From CAYWEM01 sp964457225 (GTDB lineage: Bacteria > Acidobacteriota > Aminicenantia > UBA2199): a stretch of 64,000 nucleotides of DNA. The notes below the pieces were generated by a model. That model did not search any database, was not told the origin of the DNA, and saw nothing but the letters and a program-made list of their open reading frames with translations. The stretch covers positions 62,001 to 126,000 of the forward strand of contig CAYWEM010000001.1 in NCBI GenBank assembly GCA_964457225.1, in the 5' to 3' direction. Both the position numbers and the translations under genes were made by a program. This document shows, one piece after another, positions 23,691 through 33,117 of the stretch; positions within the stretch are counted from its first letter, which is position 1; each line of letters starts with the position of its first letter.

Positions 23691-25235
23691 TCAGGATTCA
23701 GGAAAATTGTAATCCCGCCTGACCTGCTGATCTCGAAAATCCTTGAATTCATTGCCATACACCACTCCACCCCGGCCGTCGCGGTAAACCCCGCCCTGAG
23801 CGGCGAAACTGTTGACGTAATTACATTCCAGTTCCTTGTAACCGTATTCAATGATATTGGCCACGCCATCAACCGTTCCGACCCTGGTTCCGGGATATGC
23901 TTCCGGTAGTAATAATGGATGGAAATTTCCCTGGAATACATTCCCGAAGAATGGTTTGTTATTTGGATCGGGTGAAAAGCAATTTGGATCATAACCTATG
24001 TTCCCCTCATAATCCATGATAAAGAAATGTACTCCGGTATAAGTCAGTTTTCCTTGACAGGAAACATTTGACAGTAAATACCTGATCATTCCATCGTCCA
24101 TGTACCGGGCAATAAAAATTCTTTCATCATCAGTGTATTCTCCCGGGAAAACCCTGCCCTCATGCTTCCCCTGCAATCTCCTGACGAAAACCAAGAAGCC
24201 GGCACGCCGGAAGAATGCCACATCTTCTTCGAAATGGCTGAAATAAGGAGGGTAAGCCACGTAGACAACCGGAACCTCAAGGTTTTTACTGCGGAAAAAG
24301 AATAAATACTTCAGATGATCTTCCCTGGAAATCATTGCAGGATGAAACGAGCTGACCATACACAATCTTTGTTCGGCGGCCAATTTGGAACCAGCAGCTT
24401 CCCCGGCGGCTTTAGTGGCAATATTGCTGATCAGGCGGATTCTCCAATTCGGCTCTGATTCGCACATGGCCACTATCTCCGGGAAAAGCCGTCCCAGGGT
24501 GGGCTCTCCATGTCCCAGGTACAACACCAGTTTCTGGTTACCAAAACAAGCCTTTAGATTGTCATGCCATTGCTTGATGGTGCCGAAGGTTTTATCGGAA
24601 TGGCTGTGCAATCCAATGTAATAGCAATAAGGGCATCTGAAGTTGCATTTTGCTTCACGGCCGTTGTACTGCCATTGAACTACAGTATATTGCCGGGTAA
24701 TCATCCAGAAAAGTGAGCGGCAGATTATCTCGTAGCCTTCGGCGTTTGGATGTAACTCGTCCCTCAGCCCATCCTGAGGTTTTTTCAATTCTCTTTGCCA
24801 CAGGGCGTTTATATCGGCAATTTTAATCTTCTTTTGCCTGGAAATATCTCTGACTACATTGCTGTAGTGGTCAACTTCCCGGTTATAGGATGACCGGGTA
24901 AAATCATAGCTTGGCGAAACGGTATTGAGAATAACCCTACTGCCTCTTTTTTCGAAAGAATCAACCATGATTATCAGATTGTTCTTGTATTCGATTTCAT
25001 CGACCCCCTTGCGCCAGTCATTCATACCGAAAGCAATAACTGCTATTTCAGGCTTTTCTGCCAGCAAGGGATCGATTCTTTTTAGCCCGTCTCTGCTAGT
25101 ATCGCCTCGAACTCCGGCATTGATTACTTCGAGTTTGACTTCCGGATACTCCCGGCGAAGTTTTTCCTCCATCAGGGGGGAGAATTCCTGGGTTATCGAA
25201 TCGCCGAAAAAAACCAACTTGCAAGGGTTTTCCAT
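23691..25235 (-). CDS. SGNH/GDSL hydrolase fused to a radical SAM domain
   Basis: 514 residues. Residues 5-180 are an SGNH hydrolase: FFGDSITQ (nucleophile Ser13), GVRGDTSRDG (oxyanion Gly), AFGMNDW (Asn72) and DELHPNAEGY (Asp159/His162), the full catalytic set of carbohydrate acyl-esterases. From about 190 a radical SAM domain follows: KCNFRCPYCYY with CxxxCxxC (Cys197, 201, 204) and YLGHGEPTLGR in place of GGE. The ATG at 25235 lies one base after the upstream stop and starts right before the SGNH strand; an earlier start would run inside the upstream gene. The combination in one polypeptide is unusual. Likely acts on a glycan or glycolipid made by this operon; function is inference. Confidence 0.85.
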   Translation of the reverse strand: MENPCKLVFFGDSITQEFSPLMEEKLRREYPEVKLEVINAGVRGDTSRDGLKRIDPLLAEKPEIAVIAFGMNDWRKGVDEIEYKNNLIIMVDSFEKRGSRVILNTVSPSYDFTRSSYNREVDHYSNVVRDISRQKKIKIADINALWQRELKKPQDGLRDELHPNAEGYEIICRSLFWMITRQYTVVQWQYNGREAKCNFRCPYCYYIGLHSHSDKTFGTIKQWHDNLKACFGNQKLVLYLGHGEPTLGRLFPEIVAMCESEPNWRIRLISNIATKAAGEAAGSKLAAEQRLCMVSSFHPAMISREDHLKYLFFFRSKNLEVPVVYVAYPPYFSHFEEDVAFFRRAGFLVFVRRLQGKHEGRVFPGEYTDDERIFIARYMDDGMIRYLLSNVSCQGKLTYTGVHFFIMDYEGNIGYDPNCFSPDPNNKPFFGNVFQGNFHPLLLPEAYPGTRVGTVDGVANIIEYGYKELECNYVNSFAAQGGVYRDGRGGVVYGNEFKDFRDQQVRRDYNFPES

Positions 25236-25236
25236 G

Positions 25237-26208
25237 TTATTCGCCCTTAACTGCCCGCTTAACTCTTGATTCGCGATGCTTTTTAACTTCCCTGGTGTAT
25301 TCCAGCAGCAGGTTGAATTCATTGCCCCTGTTTTCCAGGCATGACAAAAAAGCGTATTCATCAAGGCAGCCACAAACATTTTTCTGACATACAACGGCAT
25401 CTTTTTCCAGGACGGGTAATTCATGGTCAAACAGGTTGCCCCGTATTTCCGGCAGGCAACCGACTTTCAGGTTGCCCATAGGGTCCATTTTATAGGCAAC
25501 TGTGGGGAAATAGCATTTCCCCCCCCTGATATTTCCTTTACCGGTCTTGATTTTAACGTCGATGTCCGGAATGAGTTCAGGATACATGAGATGACCGGCT
25601 TCGGTCTGGCAGACCATTTCATTTTCCGAGAGCACGTTGGCATTGACAAAAACACCGATTTCCTGGAATTTTTCTTCTACGGAGGGGAACAGGTCAAGCT
25701 GACCCGGGGCCAGCACAAAATTCACCATGCCAACGTTGACTCCGTTCTGTATTTTTTCTTTTACACTGGTGAAGAACCTGTCAAAAGTGATCTGGGTTGG
25801 ATGAAATGAAATGTTGACCGTTATTTTTTTCCAATCGATGTCGCTGATTTTTTTTGCGCTCCAGAAACCATTGGTGTCAACCCTGATGCATTTGACCTGC
25901 TCCATCCGGGACAAGCCGGCAAGAAAAACAAGAAAATTATTGAAGTCAGCAAAAGGTTCGCCACCGGTTATTTTCAGCACCAGCATGCTTGGGCTGAAAC
26001 GGCTCATGGCTTGGAGCCATTCCCGGGGACTGTGATTGGCAAAGGCATGTTGATGCTCTTGTCCCTTGAAGCGGCTTTTATCCTGACTGCGGTGGTAAAC
26101 GGCATCAAAGCAGTATTCACACCGGTAATTGCATAGCTTGGTCATTTTCCAGCTCAGATAATAATTTCGCCCGCTTCCGGGACGCCAACTGCTTCTGCCG
26201 GGATCCAT
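25237..26208 (-). CDS. Radical SAM enzyme with C-terminal cysteine cluster
   Basis: 323 residues. KLCNYRCEYCFDA gives CxxxCxxC (Cys26, 30, 33) for the SAM-binding [4Fe-4S] cluster; KITGGEPFADF is the GGE motif. The C-terminal part has further cysteines (GGKCYFPT, VGCLPE, VVCQKNVCGCLDEYAFLSC), like SPASM/twitch auxiliary-cluster domains. Substrate unknown. It is coupled to the SGNH/radical SAM fusion (one-base gap) and 32 bases after a propeller protein. No small RiPP precursor peptide was found beside it, so a glycan or aminosugar substrate seems likelier than a peptide. Confidence 0.87.
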   Translation of the reverse strand: MDPGRSSWRPGSGRNYYLSWKMTKLCNYRCEYCFDAVYHRSQDKSRFKGQEHQHAFANHSPREWLQAMSRFSPSMLVLKITGGEPFADFNNFLVFLAGLSRMEQVKCIRVDTNGFWSAKKISDIDWKKITVNISFHPTQITFDRFFTSVKEKIQNGVNVGMVNFVLAPGQLDLFPSVEEKFQEIGVFVNANVLSENEMVCQTEAGHLMYPELIPDIDVKIKTGKGNIRGGKCYFPTVAYKMDPMGNLKVGCLPEIRGNLFDHELPVLEKDAVVCQKNVCGCLDEYAFLSCLENRGNEFNLLLEYTREVKKHRESRVKRAVKGE

Positions 26209-26240
26209 GATTCAGTTACTCCGCATAATTCACTCGTTTA

Positions 26241-27176
26241 TCAAGTTCTTATTTTTAAAAGCTTTCCAATTCCTTTTTCATGCCTTTCAGAGCTGACCAA
26301 ATAAAGGAATGTGCCGTCATGAAACCCTTTGTAAGGATTCTGGACCAACAGTTTTCTTCTGTAGATGATTTTATCTGTACTGAACTTGGTCAAAGTAGCT
26401 GAAGAACGATCTATAACAAAAAGCTGACCCGAATTCTTGATAATGTCCGAAACAAACTGGAAAGAAGTTTCTGATATCGGAGGTTTTATCACTTTTTCCC
26501 AAGCCCCGGTTTTTGGATTAAGAGCAAACATTTTTCCACTTCTGAGAAGAAAATACAGGCAGTCGTCCATTTCCTTCAAAAAAACCATTTCATCTGGATC
26601 TTCGTCAAGACAGGGTATTCTATGCTTGAATTCGAATTTTGGAGAAAAAACCCCCAGATAATGTGTTTTTTTATTGAACAACAATAGATTGCCCTGCCAA
26701 GAAAAGATTCTCGATATTTCGTGGCCGAACTGATCAAGGTCAACGGAAAACAACTGCAGACTTTTTCCTTCCGGGGAAAACTTCTGGATCCTCTTGTTGC
26801 CCCTTTCAAGCACAAATAAAGTTCCCCCTAGCATAACTAAGGCGATGGGTTCATTTAAACAGCCTTGTTTTTCACCTTTACCTCCAAAAGATCTCACAAA
26901 TTCAAGGTTCCGGTTGTAAACCAGAATTTCATGACTGTAGAGTGCCGGCAAGTAAATCATTTCATCCGGTCCCGACACCATGTCCAGGCAATACTTCAAC
27001 CGTTTGTCCTCGATTTCCTTGACGATTTCAAAGGTATAGTCTCGTTTGAGCCGGCGGGTCCTTTCCAGCAGGCCTGTTTTTTGCTCAGGGCTGATGTTGA
27101 TCACGTTTTGTATTTCGTTGTTTTTTCTCTTTCCTTCAATTCCAGGATTGATTCCGGGCAGGCTGCCGCCGTTCAA
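26241..27176 (-). CDS. NHL-like six-bladed beta-propeller protein
   Basis: 311 residues. Repeated blade patterns such as ILVYNRNLEFVRSFGGKGEKQGCLNEPIALV and LFVLERGNKRIQKFSPEGKSL are typical of NHL/6-bladed propellers that bind proteins, peptides or RNA. No signal peptide, so it is probably cytoplasmic. The start is uncertain: the longest form begins at a TTG at 27176 without a clear ribosome site and has no ATG before a stop further upstream. The N-terminal segment resembles the start of the 989-residue propeller gene upstream. AT-richer than the housekeeping genes. Confidence 0.72.
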   Translation of the reverse strand: MNGGSLPGINPGIEGKRKNNEIQNVINISPEQKTGLLERTRRLKRDYTFEIVKEIEDKRLKYCLDMVSGPDEMIYLPALYSHEILVYNRNLEFVRSFGGKGEKQGCLNEPIALVMLGGTLFVLERGNKRIQKFSPEGKSLQLFSVDLDQFGHEISRIFSWQGNLLLFNKKTHYLGVFSPKFEFKHRIPCLDEDPDEMVFLKEMDDCLYFLLRSGKMFALNPKTGAWEKVIKPPISETSFQFVSDIIKNSGQLFVIDRSSATLTKFSTDKIIYRRKLLVQNPYKGFHDGTFLYLVSSERHEKGIGKLLKIRT

Positions 27177-27379
27177 AAAAGATTGAGTGACAAAAAAAAA
27201 TCATCTTTTTAATAAAGCAATTATGATGCCATCGATATAGATTTGCAAGCCCGCAACCTTGCGTTCTTTCGGCATTCCTGTTGCAGGACCTGCCGTTATT
27301 TTGACACCCGTTAATCCAATAAGACTTGACGGTATAACCGCCAGAAGTGATTATCTTGTTGACCTGGCATCCTGGTTGA

Positions 27380-30349
27380 TCAGGAATTCATACTTTCCAG
27401 AAAGGCTACAATTTCATCGAGCAGGGCCATTACCTGCTTGTGCCCCGGGTTAAAACGCAGTATCTCTTCGAGCAGGTCGAGTGTTGCATTGACTTCACCC
27501 TCTTTCCACAAAACCCGGGCCCGGTTCAGAAAATGTCTTTCAGCCAGGGGCTGGAAACGCGATTCCAGGTAAACAGCAGGCGGTTGGGTTAAATTGCCGG
27601 CCCCAAGTTCCAAATACAGCGCTAATTCCCGCCTGATCTGTTCATCGCGAATTTTTTCCAGCCCGGCCGAAAGTTCCGCCATTTCGGCCGCGGTTAATTC
27701 TATTTCATTCAGCAATTCAAGCATTTCCGGGCAATACGCTGTCTCCCTGTCTTCGGCCAGCAGATAACGCTGGTAAGCCTGCCAGGATCCAAGCGTTTTT
27801 CCCAGGGTGGAAAAGACCCGGGCGCGCAAAAGCTCTGCCCCCGCATGCCGGCCTTCAATCCTGTCTGCCAGTAGAACCAAGTCAGTACTTTTCGCCCCTC
27901 TGGCCAGAAGCAATTCCAGCTTGAAAGCCGCAGCCCGGGGATTTTCGGGAAAGGCTTCGAGTTCCTGATCCACCCAGGCTTCAGCTTCTTTCAGAAGTTT
28001 TTTCCCCCAGAAAGCATGGGCCACCTGCAGGCATAGATCGATGCGCATCCCTGGATGTCCATGAATATCAGCCAATACTTCCGTCGACCAGTTTTGCCCT
28101 GTTTCAGTGTTCTTTACCAGTACCGGCAGGTAATCCAGGCGTCGGGGATAACCTTCCCTTTCCCTTTGCAGGTAAAGCAGGCCTTGTTCCCTGTCTCCCA
28201 GGGCGAAATAAGCCCGGGCCCTCAGCAGGTTCAGGCCCGGCTGATCACCGCTGAGCCGGCCGGCCAGCTTGCTTATTTCCGGCCGATCACCATCACCCGC
28301 CAGCATGATCTCCAGCTTGAGCATTTCCGCCTGCCGGTTCTCGGGAAATGCGCTCAGCTCTCCGTCCACCAGGGCTTCCGCCTCTTTCAGCCTGCCCCGG
28401 GCCAGCCAGGCTCGGGCCAGGTTCAGGCGGAGATCTATGGCCAAGCCGGGGCGATTGATTATCTCGGCGCTCAGTTCGGCGAACTGTCGGTCATCCAGAT
28501 CTTCCAGGGCGGCCAGGTGCTGAAGCACGTCAAGCCGGTTGGGAAAGAGTTCCCATTCCCGTTTCAGGTGCCAGGCGGCCTTTTCCTTATCCCCAAGTGC
28601 CGATAAAACCTGGAAAAACTTGAAATTGACCCCCTCGGTTTCCTGGTCCTTGATTTTTTCAAGCATCTTCAGGGCGTTTTCGTTCTCCCCTTTTTCCAGC
28701 AAGAGATCTATGTAATGCAGAAAAACGCTCACTCTTTTCGGATAAAGTGCGACTTCCTTGTTCAGGAACTCCCGGCATTGTTCCCAATCACCCCGTCGCT
28801 GGTGAATCAGGGCCACCTGGTAATAAAAACCGCCCAGCACCTGGTTCAGATGCCGCCCCCCGAGCAGATTAACAGATTGGGCCGCGTCTTCAGCAAAAAG
28901 CGCTTCCAGCTCTTCTCTCAGCAACCAGTAAAAAGCCAGGGCCCGGGCCATTTCCCCCGACTGAAAGCGGCCCAGCAATTTTTCAATCTCCAGTTCGGAG
29001 AGCGAGATTTCCTGCAGCAGGGTTTCGCGGCGGTCAGCCAGAAAACGGCCCAGAGCGTTTCCCGGTTCTGAAGCCGGTGGCAGGGCATCTCTTCCAGATC
29101 TGATTTCCTGGTACAGCCCGCGCAGTGCATTGATCTTTTCCACCAGACGCAGGGCCTGCTCGTGTTTTTGCAGGGACATTTCTTCCGGTTCCTCGGCCAG
29201 CGGCAGGTTTTGGTAGAAGGCATACAGGCCGGCGGCCAGATCCATTATTTCACTCCGCAGGCAGGTAACCGCCTCTTTCATGCCAATAAAAGCACTCTCC
29301 AGGACTCCGTACAGTTTTTCCTCTCCAGGCCGATCGACAAACATGCCCAGTTCCGGCAAGGGCCAGGAAGAATCCCCAAGCAGGCCCCGGGCTTCCGCCT
29401 CCCGGCCCCGGTCAAGCAGGAAACGAGCCAGCATATAGGGCTTGTTCTGTTCTTTCAAGGCCTGTTCGCTATCGATCCCGGGCAGGGTAAAGGCAGCCAT
29501 TCCCCCTTCACCGTTAACCGCCCAGACCGTTTTTTCAGCCGAACCGGCAGTCTGCAGATCTAATCCACCCGGGTTTTCCAGACTGCTGAGATAACCGTAC
29601 CTGCGGTTCAGCACCATGACCCGGTTGCAGTAATCGGCCAGGTAAACGTTTTCCCGGTCGGCCAGTAAAAGCCGGGCCGGGTGCTCCGGCAAATCGAAGG
29701 AGACTGCATGCTCCAGGCCGGAATACAGCCTCAACACTCTCCTGTTTCCCGAATCGGCCAGCCAGCATTCCCGGCCGTCAACCAGCAGGTCTTCCGGGAA
29801 TTCCATGCCCAGGCGATCCTCATCGAGCTTGAGATAGCCGTGCCTGGAACCCAGCACTCTCGTTTCACGCCAGTCCCGGTCCCAGATGCGAAGTTGGCAA
29901 TAGCTTTTATCCAGTAAAAGAAACTGCTCACCGAACCGGGCCATGGCGATTATAAGGGCGGCCGACGGCAAATCTCTGCTCAGGCGCAGTGTTAAGGACT
30001 CTCCCGGCTTCCCGAAAGAATAGACCAGGAGTTTGCGGCTCAGGCCGTCGCAAACCGCCAGCTCATCGCCCAGTATCAGCAGGGCGTCAATACGCCTCAT
30101 TTCCGGCAGGCGGAATCTTTCGGTGACATTTCCCTGAAGATTCACCACGGCCAGTTCCGGACGGTGAAAATCAGCCAGCAGAATTCTATCCCGGCCGGGG
30201 AAAACCCGGTCAACCAGGAAATCCGGCAATTCCGGAACCATGGTTTGCCTGCTAATCAGCCGCATCTGCCTGTCCTGCCGTTCATGGGCTGATAGTAGAC
30301 CGGGCAAGCTGTTCAAGTCAAGCTGTTTGCCGGGAAATACTGACTGCAA
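27380..30349 (-). CDS. Large protein: N-terminal beta-propeller, C-terminal TPR array
   Basis: 989 residues. Residues 30-310 show propeller blades (RILLADFHRPELAVVNLQGN, LLLADRENVYLADYCNRVMVL). From about 325 to 985 the protein is helical, with many TPR-like units (FYYQVALIHQRRGDWEQCREFLNKE; RAWLARGRLKEAEALVDGELS; VLWKEGEVNATLDLLEEI). No leader peptide. The start is a TTG at 30349; an ATG at 30265 preceded by AGGACAGGCAG is an alternative, but residues before it resemble the start of the neighbouring propeller, supporting the longer form. Probably a scaffold for the glycan machinery; no enzyme motif is seen. Confidence 0.75.
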   Translation of the reverse strand: MQSVFPGKQLDLNSLPGLLSAHERQDRQMRLISRQTMVPELPDFLVDRVFPGRDRILLADFHRPELAVVNLQGNVTERFRLPEMRRIDALLILGDELAVCDGLSRKLLVYSFGKPGESLTLRLSRDLPSAALIIAMARFGEQFLLLDKSYCQLRIWDRDWRETRVLGSRHGYLKLDEDRLGMEFPEDLLVDGRECWLADSGNRRVLRLYSGLEHAVSFDLPEHPARLLLADRENVYLADYCNRVMVLNRRYGYLSSLENPGGLDLQTAGSAEKTVWAVNGEGGMAAFTLPGIDSEQALKEQNKPYMLARFLLDRGREAEARGLLGDSSWPLPELGMFVDRPGEEKLYGVLESAFIGMKEAVTCLRSEIMDLAAGLYAFYQNLPLAEEPEEMSLQKHEQALRLVEKINALRGLYQEIRSGRDALPPASEPGNALGRFLADRRETLLQEISLSELEIEKLLGRFQSGEMARALAFYWLLREELEALFAEDAAQSVNLLGGRHLNQVLGGFYYQVALIHQRRGDWEQCREFLNKEVALYPKRVSVFLHYIDLLLEKGENENALKMLEKIKDQETEGVNFKFFQVLSALGDKEKAAWHLKREWELFPNRLDVLQHLAALEDLDDRQFAELSAEIINRPGLAIDLRLNLARAWLARGRLKEAEALVDGELSAFPENRQAEMLKLEIMLAGDGDRPEISKLAGRLSGDQPGLNLLRARAYFALGDREQGLLYLQREREGYPRRLDYLPVLVKNTETGQNWSTEVLADIHGHPGMRIDLCLQVAHAFWGKKLLKEAEAWVDQELEAFPENPRAAAFKLELLLARGAKSTDLVLLADRIEGRHAGAELLRARVFSTLGKTLGSWQAYQRYLLAEDRETAYCPEMLELLNEIELTAAEMAELSAGLEKIRDEQIRRELALYLELGAGNLTQPPAVYLESRFQPLAERHFLNRARVLWKEGEVNATLDLLEEILRFNPGHKQVMALLDEIVAFLESMNS

Positions 30350-30480
30350 TCATTACTCAACAGACAGGTGCAAACCAAGCATTAGACAAGCTCTAATCTG
30401 GATTATTCAGAGTTTTTCCGGCATATCCAGAATGGCCCCGAAGCGGAACCTTGGAGATCGGGCCTGCCCTCTCTCTTAAC

Positions 30481-31092
30481 TTAAATGCTGATGCTTTTCA
30501 AAATGGCCCAATAAGTTTTTTCATGCTGCGAAAAGGTCTCTTTGGGCGCCCGCAGAATGAAGAAGTTGAGTATAGGTATGTCGAACATCGGATTCTTTTC
30601 CTGGAGAAACAAGCCGACGTATTGGTGTTTACCTTTTTCCCAGCCGCAGGTGGCGCCGCTCATAGCACCGATTTTAATCATTTTTAAGTCCTGAGGATCG
30701 GCCCCCCCGATACTCGTCTTGATCCCTTCGATCAGATCGGAGCTGTTCAACATGGTTGGAGGTCTGGAACCCTGAGTAAAATAGTGATCCGGCATGGATT
30801 TACTGTCGGCTTCGGTAGCCGGGCAACAGACATCGAACTGCTGGTGTCTTTTCCAGTCCCCAGGCATGACCAGAGTGAATTGATCCATTTTCACTTTCTG
30901 ACCGCCCTTGATGGAAATGCTGAGCGCCTTTGCCTGGTCCTTTTCAACATTTTCAGTCTATTCGGCCCCGGCTTGATCCGTGACCTGAATCACTTTGGCA
31001 TCATCCGTCCCACTTTTATCCGAACAGGCCGGCAGTACAAGCAGGCATACCGCGACTAACGTCAAAACTGAAAACGCGAGTCTTTTTTTCAT
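30481..31092 (-). pseudogene. Lipoprotein gene interrupted by one in-frame amber codon
   Basis: Reading from the ATG at 31092 gives MKKRLAFSVLTLVAVCLLVL followed by PACSDKSG, a clear lipobox with Cys. After 44 codons a TAG (30960-30958) interrupts the frame, and the same frame then continues for 158 codons to the TAA at 30481. Total would be about 203 residues, secreted and outer-membrane or inner-membrane anchored. The TAG could be a CAG-to-TAG change. The downstream part contains several cysteines (FDVCCPATEA, GATCGWEKG). TAG serves as an ordinary stop elsewhere in the window (hslU, DUF362 gene), so general readthrough is unlikely. Protein family not recognised. Confidence 0.75.
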
Positions 31093-31122
31093 GGCGATTC
31101 TCATTTTTTTTTGAGTTAAGCC

Positions 31123-32934
31123 CTATTCTAAATTTTCGTAATTTACTTTTCGGTAAAAATCGTAAAGAGCAATAATGAAAGCACGGTCAGGCTCAGTCAG
31201 CGGCTGTAGGTCTTCTTGGTTTTTTTTCGACTGCAAGTAAAACGGTATTTCATGTACCGGCAATTCTAATCCGTCAAATTCCGCCTGGCTGACTTTTGCC
31301 GATTTCCCAAGCAGGATCAGGCCATGAAACCGTCCGGCCGGCAAATCAGGCAGTACTTCCGGAATATCGCTTGTCACCAGGTAATTCTTCCTGCTTGCAA
31401 ATATTTCAGCAGGCAAGTCAGAAACAATTTGCGGTTCACCAGGGACGAAGAAAACCAGGTTTTTATCAAATACCGGATCCCTGGCAAGAACATGCCTGAA
31501 TTCAGAAGATCCCGGCCTGCTTTCATCAACCGCACTCAGGTCGAAAACGGCGATGTTCATGCCGGCTTGATAGGTTTTGCGGGCGAACGAATTCAGCAAC
31601 TCTACAGCCCTGCCGCCCCCGCGAGCGGTTCCCAGTAGATTCAGGCCGACAGCTGAAAACAGGCCTGGATCGATTTCTGAAAGATTCAAAGCGCATCCGC
31701 AGAAAAGAGCTTCGCTGGAAGTGTTTTCCCGCCAATGCAACCTGCCCCATTCATGCAATCCCCGCCGACTGGTTTCCAGGTCACGTAACCTGGGATAAGC
31801 TTGCTGAAGGTCGAATCGCAGATCCCAGACAGATCGCAGAGTGCGGTTTACCAGGCCGTCCCCGTAAAGATCTTTGGTCATGCAGGCCAGCCATTTTTCT
31901 CTCACGGCCCGGTCCGGCTGAAAGGGAGAACTGTTTGTTTCCTGCAACATAAATCTGTAACTCCGCCGTCTTAGGTCGTTGTTGAACTTGATCGTGGTGC
32001 CCGGCAGATAATCGAAATAATAAGGCATATCGACAAACAAATCCCGCTTTTTGGCCAAAACCTGATCCCGGTATTCAGCAAAGAGTTCATCCAACCCAGG
32101 GAAGTCCTTCAGGGAAAATCTATTCTGGTGTTTGGATATGGGATCCAGATCGAACAGATTCAGTCCGCTGAAATGGAAAAAAACCAGCTTATGCTGGTTG
32201 GCATACCAACAGCCATTTCGCTTAAGCAACCTTCGCTCGTGCAGGTTCCAATAAGCCGCATTATAGCCCGGATTGGCGGAAATATGGGCCCGGCCGAAAA
32301 ACAGGGGTACGAATTCCATCCATTTCTGATCATTATGCCAACCCCGGGTATGGTCAAGAAAAGCGTTATCAAAGAGTTTTTCCTGCCACCACCGGATCAT
32401 TTCCATTGATTTTTGATTGTTCCTCAGGGCAATAAAGCCGAGGTTGTAGATTCCGGCGCATAAAATGTTCAGCTCCCCGGGGTAGCGATCATCTCCATAA
32501 GGACGCAACATGTGAGGTGTCAGGATGAAATCGTATTCATCGAGTAAGTCCGTAAATTCGGCCATAGAGTTCTTGAAAAAAATGTCGGAATCAAAATAAA
32601 CGATCTTGCTGTAACCCTGAGCGGCCAGGTATTCAAACATGAAAGGCTTTATGGCCGTATTCATGTCGAGAATGTTGTATTTGAGCAGCATCTCATCCAG
32701 TTCCGGAATTTGTACCTGGTTCAGGACCTCCTTAAAAAAAACGACATCTATTCCATCCTGGTAAAGCTTTGAGAATGCCTCGATTTCACCGGCATGCATC
32801 AGCATGTCCATGATTACTATTACGAAACGGTAATCAGGGTTGTGATTTAAAAAGGAATCCCGCAGAGTCAGGGCATAATGGGTGTAATTCTTGGCCGTTA
32901 TGGTAAAAGCGACGTTCTGCCGTTTTTGTTTCAT
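31123..32934 (-). CDS. GT8-like glycosyltransferase with long C-terminal extension
   Basis: 603 residues. N-terminal GT-A region: NVAFTITAKNYTHYALTLRDSF, then a DxD metal site in KIVYFDSDIFFKNSM (about 108-120), and NLGFIALRNNQKSMEMIRWW, a pattern like lipopolysaccharide galactosyl/glucosyl transferases. WHNDQKWMEFVPLFF may hold the HxxGxxKxW-like donor-site residues. The last 250 residues are not recognised. First gene of the long minus-strand glycan run; only 30 bases separate it from the interrupted lipoprotein. No good ribosome site is visible before the ATG. Confidence 0.75.
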   Translation of the reverse strand: MKQKRQNVAFTITAKNYTHYALTLRDSFLNHNPDYRFVIVIMDMLMHAGEIEAFSKLYQDGIDVVFFKEVLNQVQIPELDEMLLKYNILDMNTAIKPFMFEYLAAQGYSKIVYFDSDIFFKNSMAEFTDLLDEYDFILTPHMLRPYGDDRYPGELNILCAGIYNLGFIALRNNQKSMEMIRWWQEKLFDNAFLDHTRGWHNDQKWMEFVPLFFGRAHISANPGYNAAYWNLHERRLLKRNGCWYANQHKLVFFHFSGLNLFDLDPISKHQNRFSLKDFPGLDELFAEYRDQVLAKKRDLFVDMPYYFDYLPGTTIKFNNDLRRRSYRFMLQETNSSPFQPDRAVREKWLACMTKDLYGDGLVNRTLRSVWDLRFDLQQAYPRLRDLETSRRGLHEWGRLHWRENTSSEALFCGCALNLSEIDPGLFSAVGLNLLGTARGGGRAVELLNSFARKTYQAGMNIAVFDLSAVDESRPGSSEFRHVLARDPVFDKNLVFFVPGEPQIVSDLPAEIFASRKNYLVTSDIPEVLPDLPAGRFHGLILLGKSAKVSQAEFDGLELPVHEIPFYLQSKKNQEDLQPLTEPDRAFIIALYDFYRKVNYENLE

Positions 32935-33011
32935 GATTTTTTTTAAGATAATAGAAAAAAATTGTCAACAATCAAGCCGGCAAGCAAATTGCTTTTTTTT
33001 TCCGGTTGAGA

Positions 33012-33041
33012 TTGACATTATGCTGTTTTTTGCCATAGCAT
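33012..33041 (+). promoter_or_regulatory. Possible sigma-70 promoter of the methyltransferase
   Basis: TTGACA at 33012-33017 with an 18-nt spacer to TAGCAT at 33036-33041. The -10 is only 4 of 6; the -35 is perfect. It lies in the 183-bp divergent gap between the GT8-like gene and the methyltransferase, which otherwise holds only AT-rich sequence. Confidence 0.4.
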
Positions 33042-33117
33042 TGAAAAATGAAAAACGATCATGCGGGTAGACCCTTCGGAATACCCAAGTATTCATTCAA
33101 ATTGAGGAGAATAAGCT

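Noticed and set aside
25236..25430. 65-residue N-terminal extension of the SGNH/radical SAM fusion
   Set aside because: It would lie inside the upstream radical SAM gene and shares no pattern with SGNH enzymes; the ATG at 25235 is better.
30958..30960. TAG as a general sense codon (pyrrolysine or recoding)
   Set aside because: TAG ends hslU and the DUF362 gene normally, so a single mutation or error is the simpler reading.
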